From a virus: a DNA stretch of 47,130 nucleotides. The translations under genes and the position numbers were made by a program. Below are positions 8,473-16,195 of the stretch, piece by piece; within the stretch, counting starts at the first letter, position 1, and each line of letters begins with the position of its first letter. The notes under the pieces are model-generated. The model was not told where the DNA came from. It did no database searches and saw only the letters and a list, made by a program, of their open reading frames with translations. The stretch covers positions 1 through 47,130 of IMG/VR virus record IMGVR_UViG_3300044619_002424; one strand, 5' to 3'.

Positions 8473-9177
8473 CTAAAATTCTGGATTATTTAATTTTAAT
8501 AAACCAGAATTTGCTGGACCAATTCTTTCACCTTTTTCATTTAAACCAGTTTTGATGCCTTTCATCCAAGTCCAGGGTTCTTCTACATTTTTCTTCATTT
8601 TTGCGTCCCCATATGCTGCTCGAGCATTCATTAATTCTGGCTTATCCCAAAGATTGTTTACTTCAAACTCTACTGATTCAAGTAAATCACTTTGGAAAAT
8701 ATTAAAGAATACAAACGGCATTCCTTCTGGGAATGTAACTGGTTCTCCTACTTTATCAATAGCCCAATTCATTTGGGATTCATCTGGCCACCAGCTACTT
8801 GGAATAATTGCAGACAATGGAGATGCTCCATCAAGCATGTAGTTTGGAGAACCGCTAATCCAAGTTCCATAACCCTCTTCAGTGCCAAAGATCCACCCAA
8901 TAGAAAAAGAAACCATGCCTACAATTCCACCATGCGCGAGTGTTCTATCCTTGTAGGTCTCACCACTGAGAATTTTTACGTTAGTATTTCCACCATCCCA
9001 TTGAACTACTACATCCTGGGGGAGTATTATTTCCCATCCATGTACATTGGCAGTGGTCATAGGCAGGCATTGGTAGGCGTGCTTTTTATATGTGTTGTCC
9101 ATCCAGTCTCTTTTTAATCTAGACTGGACTATACTTGGTGGATTTTGATGTGTTTTAGTTAGTGTAACTTTCGTCAT
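8473..9177 (-). CDS. DUF6065-like protein
   Basis: 234 aa. The sequence fits the DUF6065 family as I know it: CLPMTTANVHGWEIILP at the N-terminal third, then VVQWDGG, the SFSIGWIF segment and a Trp-rich C-terminal half (SSWWPDESQMNWAID, EEPWTWMKG). The family is of unknown biochemical function and is found in phages and bacteria next to 2OG oxygenases and peroxide-type genes. Here it starts 3 nt after the second glutathione-peroxidase-like gene, so the two are probably co-translated. Confidence 0.7.
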   Translation of the reverse strand: MTKVTLTKTHQNPPSIVQSRLKRDWMDNTYKKHAYQCLPMTTANVHGWEIILPQDVVVQWDGGNTNVKILSGETYKDRTLAHGGIVGMVSFSIGWIFGTEEGYGTWISGSPNYMLDGASPLSAIIPSSWWPDESQMNWAIDKVGEPVTFPEGMPFVFFNIFQSDLLESVEFEVNNLWDKPELMNARAAYGDAKMKKNVEEPWTWMKGIKTGLNEKGERIGPANSGLLKLNNPEF

Positions 9178-9180
9178 TTG

Positions 9181-9795
9181 TTATACCAATCCTTCCAACA
9201 TGACTTCAATTGCTGCCTTAACATTTATTAAAGCTTGATTAGAGTTGGTTTTTCTATTTCCAGCGTCGAACGCCAAATCTAAAAGGTCAGAGTTACAGAA
9301 TCTGTACATTTTTTTGCCATCTCTAGAGATAATAAACTTCTCAAAGTTACCTTGAACTGGTCCACCATTTGCTGGAAAACCACCAAATTGAAGAATTTCA
9401 TAAAGCTTATGTGGGACTGAACCAGTGTCTTCATCTTTTTTGATGGTTACCATTTCGGTATATGGTAGATCTGTTTTATAATGACTCTGCATGTGTGCTT
9501 GCATCTTTTCTGCTGTTGCACTTGTATCTGCAAATTCTCCGTATGCAAACTCGCAGAAATCTGTACTTGGTATAGCTAGTACTTCAAAGCCTTGATCCTT
9601 ATATTCGTGGTATAAAGACTCAATAATTGGGTATTGTGCTGAGTTGGCGCACTCTCCTGTTACATTTGTAATCAGAGTAACTTTCCCCTTATATTTAGAT
9701 AGTATGTTTTCTTCTCCGTTGATAGAGTTTATAGACACCTCATACAATGATTCTTCAAATGTCTGAAGGATTGGGATCTCATTTTGCTCTATCAT
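9181..9795 (-). CDS. Glutathione-peroxidase-like protein retaining the Cys position
   Basis: 204 aa. VTLITNVTGECANSAQY matches the glutathione peroxidase active-site strand, with Cys49 at the peroxidatic position. The following helix and strand (LYHEYKDQGFEVLAIPSTDF) are conserved, but the FPCNQF and QEPG segments are replaced. The C-terminal third EKFIISRDGKKMYRF matches the family's final strands. It is therefore more likely to be redox-active than the 5045-5662 paralogue. It overlaps the oxygenase upstream by 4 nt (ATGA) and probably acts in the same process. Confidence 0.78.
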   Translation of the reverse strand: MIEQNEIPILQTFEESLYEVSINSINGEENILSKYKGKVTLITNVTGECANSAQYPIIESLYHEYKDQGFEVLAIPSTDFCEFAYGEFADTSATAEKMQAHMQSHYKTDLPYTEMVTIKKDEDTGSVPHKLYEILQFGGFPANGGPVQGNFEKFIISRDGKKMYRFCNSDLLDLAFDAGNRKTNSNQALINVKAAIEVMLEGLV

Positions 9796-10532
9796 GACTG
9801 GCCCGGCATTGGATAGACTATGGGCTGATTCATACCTTTTGTTATGCCTGCAGTTTTATCAGACACAGGTCCATCGGAAGTGTGTCCGATAGCATACTTG
9901 TGATTATTGTCGTTATAGTCAAACATCGTAACTGCTGAATATTTAGTGCCACTAGTGACCTTTAAGGAAGCATGCGCGTAAATAAAAGTAGATGGGAAAA
10001 TAATAATATCTCCTGCTTGAGGTTTGAAGTTAATATCCAGGTAAGGGAACCATAGTTCCCCGCCCTCATAATCATCATTTAGATATATTACCGAAGAAAC
10101 AGTACAGCTATAGGAAAAACCGTGATCTGCGTGTATTGAGAAATGTTGGCCTGGATTGTATCTAACGAAGTTAATTGCCTCCATATAGTCCATCTTAAAA
10201 TTGTAAAGAGATTCATAGTGCGTTAGGCATTTTCTGAGATGCGTTTCGACATCTTCATAACATTTTTTAACTTCTTCAAATTCTGGAGTAAGATATGGCC
10301 AATGATATGGGCTCATTTTCAAGTCAACACAATCTCTATACTCCGGCATTTTTGCATTATACCCGACCATTGCTTCAGACCACTTAAATAGCTCATGTGT
10401 GCTATCACCAATTGCAGCTTCTAATCTTTCTGGAATATTAAGCTCTCTTGGAATGGCGTTTCTATACAAATAAATTCCAAACTTTTTGTTATCCTCCGGA
10501 TTAGCGCAGGCGCCTACGTGAAAAAATTCCAT
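9792..10532 (-). CDS. 2OG-Fe(II) oxygenase, prolyl-hydroxylase-like
   Basis: 246 aa. HxD in FSIHADHGF, strand block VIYLNDDYEGGELWFP, KPQAGDIIIFP, distal His in IYAHASLKV. The residue at the usual 2OG-binding Arg is Lys (GTKYSAVTM), a known tolerated variant in some family members. Its promoter is probably the minus-strand half of the palindrome at 10566-10582, giving a leader of about 34 nt with AGGAAAG before the ATG. Transcribed divergently from the plus-strand oxygenase. Confidence 0.88.
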   Translation of the reverse strand: MEFFHVGACANPEDNKKFGIYLYRNAIPRELNIPERLEAAIGDSTHELFKWSEAMVGYNAKMPEYRDCVDLKMSPYHWPYLTPEFEEVKKCYEDVETHLRKCLTHYESLYNFKMDYMEAINFVRYNPGQHFSIHADHGFSYSCTVSSVIYLNDDYEGGELWFPYLDINFKPQAGDIIIFPSTFIYAHASLKVTSGTKYSAVTMFDYNDNNHKYAIGHTSDGPVSDKTAGITKGMNQPIVYPMPGQS

Positions 10533-10565
10533 TTTCTTTCCTTTTGTAGATTGATTCTTTCCTTA

Positions 10566-10582
10566 GTGATATACTATATCAC
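10566..10582. promoter_or_regulatory. Palindromic divergent promoter or operator
   Basis: GTGATATA-C-TATATCAC is a perfect 8+1+8 inverted repeat in the only divergent gap of the window. On each strand it contains an extended -10 (TGATATACT on plus, TGATATAGT on minus), so it could fire both ways. The spacing gives predicted starts near 10582 (plus) and 10566 (minus). It could also bind a dimeric regulator that shuts both genes together. No good -35 is seen on either side. Confidence 0.55.
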
Positions 10583-10604
10583 AAAACAAAGCCAAGGAGT
10601 GCAT

Positions 10605-11240
10605 ATGGATTTTCAGTCAGACGATAAGTCTTTAGTGGAACCAGGTTATTTTGGCTCATCTAAAGATAATATCATTGTTGTAGAAAACTTTGTAGAGTTA
10701 GATGATTTAAAAACTATACAAAACTTTTTACCCAATATCAATGAATGGATGGATGCTGGAGAAAATCAATATGCTGAGGACGGAACCTGCACCTATGACG
10801 CTTCATACTGGTCGAATAGACAATGTAGCTATGATATCCTTAATCGAATTAATTTAGATGTCTATAATTTAGTGGACAAATACATTTTAAAAATGAAATA
10901 TCTTTTAGAAGATACTTTTAAAGTTCAGGTTTCTGTTAGACCACCGGTTATCATTAGGTGGTTTCCTGGACTAGAGCAGCAACCGCATGCTGATAAGCAA
11001 CTAAACGATGGTTCGCCAAATCCTTTTCCCACATATGATCTTAATTCATTAATCTATTATAACGATGATTTTGAAGGTGGCGAGTTATACTATCCTCAAC
11101 ATGATCTGGAAGTGAAGCCGAAACCTGGTTTAGCTGTAGCTCATCCTGGAGATGTTAATTATCTACATGGTGTGAAAAAAGTTATAAGTGGCGAAAGATT
11201 TACCACCCCTTCTTTTTATACTATAACTAAATTATTGTAA
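10605..11240 (+). CDS. 2OG-Fe(II) oxygenase, the only plus-strand gene
   Basis: 211 aa from the ATG at 10605, preceded by AAGGAG with a 6-nt spacer; an upstream in-frame start lies inside the divergent gene's beginning. HxD in QPHADKQLN, strand block LIYYNDDFEGGELYYP, distal His in NYLHGVKKV and Arg in GERFTTPSFY. Closest in style to the 18555-19283 oxygenase (both have LHGV near the distal His). Its 3' end overlaps the convergent membrane-protein gene by 9 nt. An isolated orientation with its own promoter suggests separate timing or later acquisition. Confidence 0.88.
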   Translation: MDFQSDDKSLVEPGYFGSSKDNIIVVENFVELDDLKTIQNFLPNINEWMDAGENQYAEDGTCTYDASYWSNRQCSYDILNRINLDVYNLVDKYILKMKYLLEDTFKVQVSVRPPVIIRWFPGLEQQPHADKQLNDGSPNPFPTYDLNSLIYYNDDFEGGELYYPQHDLEVKPKPGLAVAHPGDVNYLHGVKKVISGERFTTPSFYTITKLL

Positions 11241-11906
11241 TTTTTCTTTACGAAATAAAGATTTTAAAAGTGTTATATCTGCCCATATTGGGCCAATTAT
11301 TATTATAAGATATATATACCCTGGCAAGCTTTTCTGCCAATTGAAAATATGATAGGTCATATTAGCAGTGAAGGTAACTACATAATTATACTTAGCTATT
11401 ACTTTTAACCAGTTTACTTTATAATAAAGCTTAAGAGCCAAATACGCGTTAACAGATGATGCTGCTGCTGCCGTAAAGCAATATGATGCCCCAAGTTGGC
11501 CGATGTTTGATTGTTGAAAGTCAACACACAGTGCTAAAATAGCCATGGCTATGGCACCGTAATGGTGGTACTTTGTAGACTTCTGGAGCAGGTTGTCACT
11601 CTTAATTAAGGCCATTATATCTGAAGCCAAATACATTAACCCCAATGTTCTGATTGGTATATTGCTCCAAACATTGAATCTAATCTCTGTAATTATTAAA
11701 TAGATCCAACCAATTGCGATGATAAAACTTATTCCACTTTGTATTAACTGACCAGAACTATAACTTTCTTTTGGATTAATAGATCCGTTTTTTCTAAATA
11801 TTGAAAGAAATTTTTCATTATTTTGTAAATAATTTATTATCAAACAACAAACTAAAAAAGCGGACATAGGAATTAGATTCCATATGTCCGCCAAATTAGT
11901 TATCAT
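11232..11906 (-). CDS. Integral membrane protein, possibly TLC-domain-like
   Basis: 224 aa with about six or seven hydrophobic segments (for example MSAFLVCCLIINYL, SGISFIIAIGWIYLIIT, YIYLIIIIGPIWADITLL). A His-His pair in STKYHHYGAIAMAI followed by a hydrophobic helix resembles the TLC (TRAM-LAG1-CLN8) arrangement, but the match is weak. It would sit in the host inner membrane. It ends convergently with the plus-strand oxygenase. Phage-encoded polytopic membrane proteins of this size are uncommon; the role is unknown. Confidence 0.6.
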   Translation of the reverse strand: MITNLADIWNLIPMSAFLVCCLIINYLQNNEKFLSIFRKNGSINPKESYSSGQLIQSGISFIIAIGWIYLIITEIRFNVWSNIPIRTLGLMYLASDIMALIKSDNLLQKSTKYHHYGAIAMAILALCVDFQQSNIGQLGASYCFTAAAASSVNAYLALKLYYKVNWLKVIAKYNYVVTFTANMTYHIFNWQKSLPGYIYLIIIIGPIWADITLLKSLFRKEKLQ

Positions 11907-11932
11907 TCTTTAAACTATTCTATAATTAGATT

Positions 11933-12323
11933 CTACTTAAAGAATGGTGGGAAGAATGGTGGGAAGAATGGTGGAAAGAATGGTGGGAAAAACGGTGGGA
12001 AAAACGGTGGAAAGAATGGTGGGAACCATGGTGGGAAATAAGGTGGAAAATATGGTGGGAAATATGGTGGGAAATATGGTGGAAAGAAAGGTGCGTGTCT
12101 TTCATAGCTAATAGGAGTTCCAAGTGGAGTAACTGTAGTATCGGTAAGAGCTGTTTTTACCTGATTTAAGATCGCAGCATTGGCTGTAGCAGTATCTATT
12201 GGTGTACCTACTGCAAAGCCAGCATTTGTGATTGTGGTATTGGCTGCTGAGTCAGCTGCTCCGTGCAGCTACAGTTGGCTTAGGGGCTTTTCTATTTTGC
12301 TTTTTGCCATCATCTGTTGCCAT
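11933..12323 (-). CDS. Phe-Pro-repeat protein A, requires +1 frameshift at CGG
   Basis: Predicted 129 aa. Codons 1-20 (MATDDGKKQNRKAPKPTVAA) are read from the ATG at 12323, just after the fibre gene's stop. Codon 21 is CGG at 12261-12263 and a TGA follows two codons later. Skipping the C gives GGA and opens a 109-residue frame: a Thr/Ala-rich region (ANTTITNAGFAVGT) and twelve tandem F-P-P-[YFW] tetrapeptides, then a stop. Protein B at 20080-20674 has the same architecture and the same frameshift. It is probably a virion surface or fibre-associated protein; I know no function for the repeat. Confidence 0.75.
11940..12093 (-). repeat. Tandem 12-bp repeat encoding FPP[YFW] units
   Basis: Twelve copies of a degenerate 12-bp unit (GGTGG plus 7 nt on the plus strand) encode Phe-Pro-Pro-aromatic tetrapeptides in the shifted frame of protein A. 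Synonymous differences (CCA/CCG/CCT, TTC/TTT) show that the protein, not the DNA, is conserved. Copy number is likely to vary. Confidence 0.85.
12261..12263 (-). other. +1 frameshift site, CGG codon (protein A)
   Basis: In-frame context GCT GCA CGG AGC AGC TGA. Reading GCA then GGA continues the conserved frame. Preceding codon ends in A; zero-frame stop follows two codons after CGG. Confidence 0.75.
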
Positions 12324-12324
12324 A

Positions 12325-14241
12325 TTATGCTACCATATCTCCTAGGGCAACCCAAGTATCGGTTGCGCGTTTAATAAGTGTAGCAGATGACCAAGTTGTG
12401 CGCAACTTGAGACCTGGAGTGCCGTTGATTGTTACACCAGCCTGTGGAGTAAGAGTAGTCTGTCCAGCTCCTGTCTGAAGAACTGTCAATGTTGTGCCCA
12501 CTGGGAAAGCTACGTTTGCATTAGATGGCACTGTGAGCGCATTGCCTGAAGCAACGTTCATTTCTACCATTTTGCCGCTGTCTGCCAATACTAAAGTATA
12601 TGCTGCTGTTTGAGCGTTAGTGACTGTGTCAGTAATGATTCTTTGATAGTTTGTGCCATCGTTTGTGAATTCCCAACAGTCTGTCGTTTCATTCCAACGA
12701 AGAACAACATTTGTTGAAGTACCACGCTCAACTTCAATACCAGCATTTTGTGATGGAGTTCCTGCTTCATTATTATTTAATATAATGATGTTATCATCAA
12801 CCGTTAAAGTCTCTGTATTAAGCGTTGTTGTTGTTCCAGAAACTGTGAGGTTTCCAGAAACTGTGAGGTTTCCTCCAACTGTTGGATTAGAAGTGTTGAC
12901 CCAAGCGGAACCATTATACTGAAGAAGCTGGTTTGCAGATGCGCTAGTAATTGTTACATCACCAACATCGTCAAGCGTGTTGATCGTTGGAACTGACGAG
13001 TTAACCCAGGCAGAACCATTATATTTAAGGAATTGGTTTGTTGCATTACCGGTTATAGTTACATCGCCAATATCATCGAGATTATTGATTGTTGGAATAG
13101 CACCCCATTCAATTCCTGCTGCTGCTGATGAATTTGCTTTCAGATAATATCCGTCTGTTCCAAGTGAAAGAACAGCTGGAGTATCATTTGCTGTAGCGGT
13201 AAAAATGTCGCCTTTAGCATTTGCTGCAGTTTTAAGAATAGCTGCATCGGCTACGAAGGCAGTGGTGGCAACTTGAGTATTGTTTGTGCTTGCGGCTGCT
13301 GTTGGTGCAGTAGGCACTCCAGTTAAGTCCGGACTAGCTAGAGTTGCATAGCCAGCAAAAGATACTGAAGATGTTTGTGTTCCAGTTACTCTTCCATATG
13401 AGTCAATGGTCTGAGCACTAATAAAAGAGGTAGTATTTGAGCCAGAGGTATTTGTCTGGGTGACTGTAGCAAGATCGATACTATCAGAATTGATTACAAT
13501 TCTGTTACTCGATGCAGTAACGACATCAAGTTGATTTCCAGTTTTTGTCATGCCGCCACCAGCAGATAAAGTTGCTGTTCCAGTGAACTGGGTGTATGTT
13601 AACTCATCAGTGCCAAGAACAAATGCACCAGCAGTGCCAGAGCCAGTTGATGTAAGAATAAAACCTTGACCAGAGTTTGCTGATCCAGAAAGAACCAGAA
13701 GTGCATCACCTGTTTTTAGTGTACCAGCTAAGCTATTATTTGCGTCTGCTCTACGTGTAAGAATGAATGCAGTTGTTGATGTAGCACCTTGTTCAGTTAC
13801 AGTGTAAATACCATTATGAACAGCGTTTGCTTGGTTCTTAACCAATATAGCCTGGCCAGTTGTGACCTGTGAACCGTCAACGGTTAGTCTGCCATTTGAA
13901 TCACCAGTAAGAGTTGCTCCTACGCCATTTGTACCATTAGCATAAGTGGCTGTTGGCAGTGCTGCAGCTGTTGCTAAATTTGCAACTTCGTGCCAGTTAA
14001 TTCCTGCTGCTAATGAATCTACATATCCCCTTGTGGCAAGTGAGGTTGATGTTGTGCCTGCATTTGAGCTGACAACGGAAAGAACATTCAAAGTACCATC
14101 TGATGCTATATTGCCAACTACTGTACCAGATGAGTTTTTAAACTCTGCCAACGGAGCACTTGCTCCAGCAGCTGCTTTAATTACAAAAGATTCGTCGTAT
14201 ACGGTAATCTCAGGTGCGGTTTCAATTCTTAAGCGGGCCAT
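12325..14241 (-). CDS. Tail fibre-like structural protein
   Basis: 638 aa, no hydrophobic export signal, Ser/Thr/Asn/Gly-rich. It contains fibre modules reused elsewhere in the window: NLDDIGDVTITGN-type segments followed by KYNGSAWVNS, the GNLTVSGNLTVSGT block, and a WNETTDCWEFTNDGTNY segment. The last 100 residues (LKLRTTWSSATLIKRATDTW) match the C-terminus of the 1261-aa fibre, and both genes are followed by a CGG-frameshifted Phe-Pro protein. Probably a receptor-binding or fibre subunit. SD-like AGGAG precedes the ATG. Confidence 0.75.
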   Translation of the reverse strand: MARLRIETAPEITVYDESFVIKAAAGASAPLAEFKNSSGTVVGNIASDGTLNVLSVVSSNAGTTSTSLATRGYVDSLAAGINWHEVANLATAAALPTATYANGTNGVGATLTGDSNGRLTVDGSQVTTGQAILVKNQANAVHNGIYTVTEQGATSTTAFILTRRADANNSLAGTLKTGDALLVLSGSANSGQGFILTSTGSGTAGAFVLGTDELTYTQFTGTATLSAGGGMTKTGNQLDVVTASSNRIVINSDSIDLATVTQTNTSGSNTTSFISAQTIDSYGRVTGTQTSSVSFAGYATLASPDLTGVPTAPTAAASTNNTQVATTAFVADAAILKTAANAKGDIFTATANDTPAVLSLGTDGYYLKANSSAAAGIEWGAIPTINNLDDIGDVTITGNATNQFLKYNGSAWVNSSVPTINTLDDVGDVTITSASANQLLQYNGSAWVNTSNPTVGGNLTVSGNLTVSGTTTTLNTETLTVDDNIIILNNNEAGTPSQNAGIEVERGTSTNVVLRWNETTDCWEFTNDGTNYQRIITDTVTNAQTAAYTLVLADSGKMVEMNVASGNALTVPSNANVAFPVGTTLTVLQTGAGQTTLTPQAGVTINGTPGLKLRTTWSSATLIKRATDTWVALGDMVA

Positions 14242-14280
14242 GTTACTCCTAGTGTAAATTCATTAAAATCAACTAGGGAT

Positions 14281-14286
14281 ATAGTA
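14281..14286 (-). promoter_or_regulatory. TACTAT motif, candidate late promoter
   Basis: Minus-strand TTACTAT ends 39 nt before the ATG at 14241, in the gap between the glycosyltransferase-like gene and the fibre gene. Confidence 0.4.
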
Positions 14287-14303
14287 ATGCAGAAACTTAA
14301 AAG

Positions 14304-15110
14304 TTATTGTGTTATTCTCTTTAAAAATTCTAACATTTTTCCAACATATTTGACTCTGCCAAAGTGGGTCAAATTAATTGTTGGATCTACCCAAATTTTT
14401 CCACCCATCTTCTGCCAGTAACGACAGAACCCATAGTCTTCAGACAAAAATCTGCCATCGTCATCTACATAAGAGTTAAATAATGCATAAGCGTTTTCTG
14501 CTTCTGCACCGTGTAAGGCTCCTGTATCATCTTTGTACTTGAGCTTTTTATACTTTTTAAACATCTTGTCAAAGACTTGACGCTTGATGAGCATAAAGCC
14601 AGTCCCGGCTTCATAACATTCGATTGCTCCGTTATCAATATTTAATTGATTCTCACCTGGCTTGGTCATATGGACTACGTATCTACTAGCGTATTCCATA
14701 AGGTCTTGGGCTGGCAAGTCAGCTTGTGCACCTTCTTTTACTTTGTCCCAATTAATTTCTTTGATTGGGTAAGACGCAGTCATAACATCTTTATCATGCC
14801 ACAAAAGTTTTAATATAGCTTCTTTGTCAAATTGAAGATCGACATCTATAAATACCATGTGGGTAAAGTCTGGACTGCCCATGAACTTAGCAACAAGATT
14901 ATTTCTTGCGCGGTTAATCAAAGAATCTGAAATTGTGCAGACTGAATACTTTAAACCAATCTCTTTAAAATAGAGACAAGCTTGTAAAAAGCTCATCATA
15001 AAAGGCTCTGTTACATGTGAGTCATAACAAGGAAGTGCAAAAAATACATTCCATTGTTCGAGCTTTTCTTTAGGGATTGTTATGTTAATTTGTTGTTCTT
15101 CTACAGGCAT
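14304..15110 (-). CDS. GT-A glycosyltransferase-like protein, leaderless
   Basis: 268 aa from ATG 15110 (MPVEEQQ). A longer start lies upstream of the promoter and is rejected. NTP-sugar transferase features: FFALPCYDSHVTEPFM at the start, NRARNNLVAKF, the metal-binding-type FIDVDLQFD, then LLWHDKDVMTASYP, and a C-terminal EDYGFCRYW. Probably transfers a sugar to a virion protein or cell envelope; substrate unknown. A perfect sigma70 promoter places the transcription start on the A of the ATG, so the mRNA would be leaderless; no Shine-Dalgarno is present. Confidence 0.75.
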   Translation of the reverse strand: MPVEEQQINITIPKEKLEQWNVFFALPCYDSHVTEPFMMSFLQACLYFKEIGLKYSVCTISDSLINRARNNLVAKFMGSPDFTHMVFIDVDLQFDKEAILKLLWHDKDVMTASYPIKEINWDKVKEGAQADLPAQDLMEYASRYVVHMTKPGENQLNIDNGAIECYEAGTGFMLIKRQVFDKMFKKYKKLKYKDDTGALHGAEAENAYALFNSYVDDDGRFLSEDYGFCRYWQKMGGKIWVDPTINLTHFGRVKYVGKMLEFLKRITQ

Positions 15111-15116
15111 AAAACA

Positions 15117-15145
15117 ATTATAGCAATTTATTACCAAGTTGTCAA
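15117..15145 (-). promoter_or_regulatory. Consensus sigma70 promoter for leaderless gene
   Basis: TTGACA (15145-15140), a 17-nt spacer and TATAAT (15122-15117) on the minus strand match the bacterial consensus exactly. The base seven positions after the -10 is 15110, the first base of the glycosyltransferase ATG. Confidence 0.8.
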
Positions 15146-16123
15146 AGCAGATCTTTTCCAGGTATTTGCTGATGTGCATATGTAAACGTAGTTAGAGTCG
15201 TAAGCGATGTCTCCCGTGTTACCAGAAGAAGATGATGTTTCTGGAACACCAATAGAAATCTCTGAAAACGTTGGTATATACTTACTTCCTCCAAGGGCAG
15301 AAAATACTGTTATTTTTCTTGAATTTGTACTAGGAGCAGAAGAAAAATAAATTGTTGCGGTATTTAAAGTTGTTGCTTCCCATAGAATAGAAGTCATATC
15401 AAAAGGAGTGCTTGTATTTCTGGATATAACACCAATATCTCTAGTATTTAAATTATGAGTTACAACGTAGCTGTTGCTTGTTCCATCGCCAATAGTAGAA
15501 GAATAACTATAGCCTTCAGATGGCATAAAAACGCTTGCGCTTACTGAATTAAGTAATGGCGGTGAGCTAAAGTCAATTGTGACTCTTTGCGCTGTTGGTG
15601 CACTGACTCCAGCTATTATATTTTCATATAAAGAATTTGCATTCCTTAAAGAAACTACTACTTCTCTAGATCCCAAATTGTGATCTATATTTATATTTGA
15701 ACTAGAGCCATTGCCCACAGTTGCCGAAAAATAATCTAAAGAACCTGCAGATATTACAGTAACTCTTCTTGAGTTGCTTGATACTATACTTGAAAAAGTT
15801 AATTTTAAAGTATTAACTGTTGTTGCTTCCCATCCAACCTGAGTCAAATCATATGGGTTATTTACATCTCTTACGGCAACAAAAATATCTCTAGTGTTTA
15901 AATCATGAGTTATTGTATAACTAGAATTATTGCCATCGCCAATAGTTGTTGAATAACTAGATGTATCTGTTGCTCCCTGATCTGCAGCTGGAGCAAATTT
16001 AGATCCATCAAATTTTAAGACTTGACCAGAAGTGGCGCCAGAAGGGTCAATTTGTACGCCATTGATCGTAGCGGTGTCGCCAACGATTAAGCTATTCTTG
16101 ACTACAAAGTCTTTATTCGCCAC
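15131..16123 (-). CDS. Fibre-like protein with three IGDG/TRD repeat modules
   Basis: 330 aa, GTG start at 16123. After an N-terminal domain (TINGVQIDPSGATSGQVLKFDG) come three copies of a module of about 80 residues: TIGDG...ITHDLNTRD, VGWEATTVNTLKLTFSS and SNSRRVTVISA and variants. The same module occurs once in the 758-aa frameshifted fibre and once in the 1261-aa fibre. The last residues (DIAYDSNYVYICTSANTWKR) resemble a fibre end-cap sequence. The gene's tail includes the -35 of the downstream promoter. Confidence 0.7.
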   Translation of the reverse strand: MANKDFVVKNSLIVGDTATINGVQIDPSGATSGQVLKFDGSKFAPAADQGATDTSSYSTTIGDGNNSSYTITHDLNTRDIFVAVRDVNNPYDLTQVGWEATTVNTLKLTFSSIVSSNSRRVTVISAGSLDYFSATVGNGSSSNINIDHNLGSREVVVSLRNANSLYENIIAGVSAPTAQRVTIDFSSPPLLNSVSASVFMPSEGYSYSSTIGDGTSNSYVVTHNLNTRDIGVISRNTSTPFDMTSILWEATTLNTATIYFSSAPSTNSRKITVFSALGGSKYIPTFSEISIGVPETSSSSGNTGDIAYDSNYVYICTSANTWKRSALTTW

Positions 16124-16185
16124 TAAAGTTCACTGTCCCTCTAGTTTAAAATTTAATTGTATTATTAAATTGTAAAACTTATATT

Positions 16186-16195
16186 ATTATATCAC
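16186..16195 (-). promoter_or_regulatory. Extended -10-like element GTGATATAAT
   Basis: Minus-strand GTGATATAAT, the same ten bases as upstream of 19528 and closely similar to the divergent palindrome. It overlaps the stop of the 758-aa fibre and would start transcription upstream of the 330-aa fibre gene. No strong -35. Confidence 0.4.

Noticed and set aside
11940-12093. Possible CRISPR-like or iteron repeat
   Set aside because: Period is 12 bp without spacers and encodes a clean tetrapeptide repeat.
11926-12123. ORF of His-Ser-rich repeats (HHISHHISHH type) on the minus strand
   Set aside because: It is the Phe-Pro repeat read in the wrong frame; the FPP[YFW] frame is supported by the paralogue B and by synonymous codon changes.
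14304-15179. Longer glycosyltransferase start at 15179
   Set aside because: It would begin inside the neighbouring fibre gene and upstream of the promoter; the ATG at 15110 sits exactly at the predicted transcription start.
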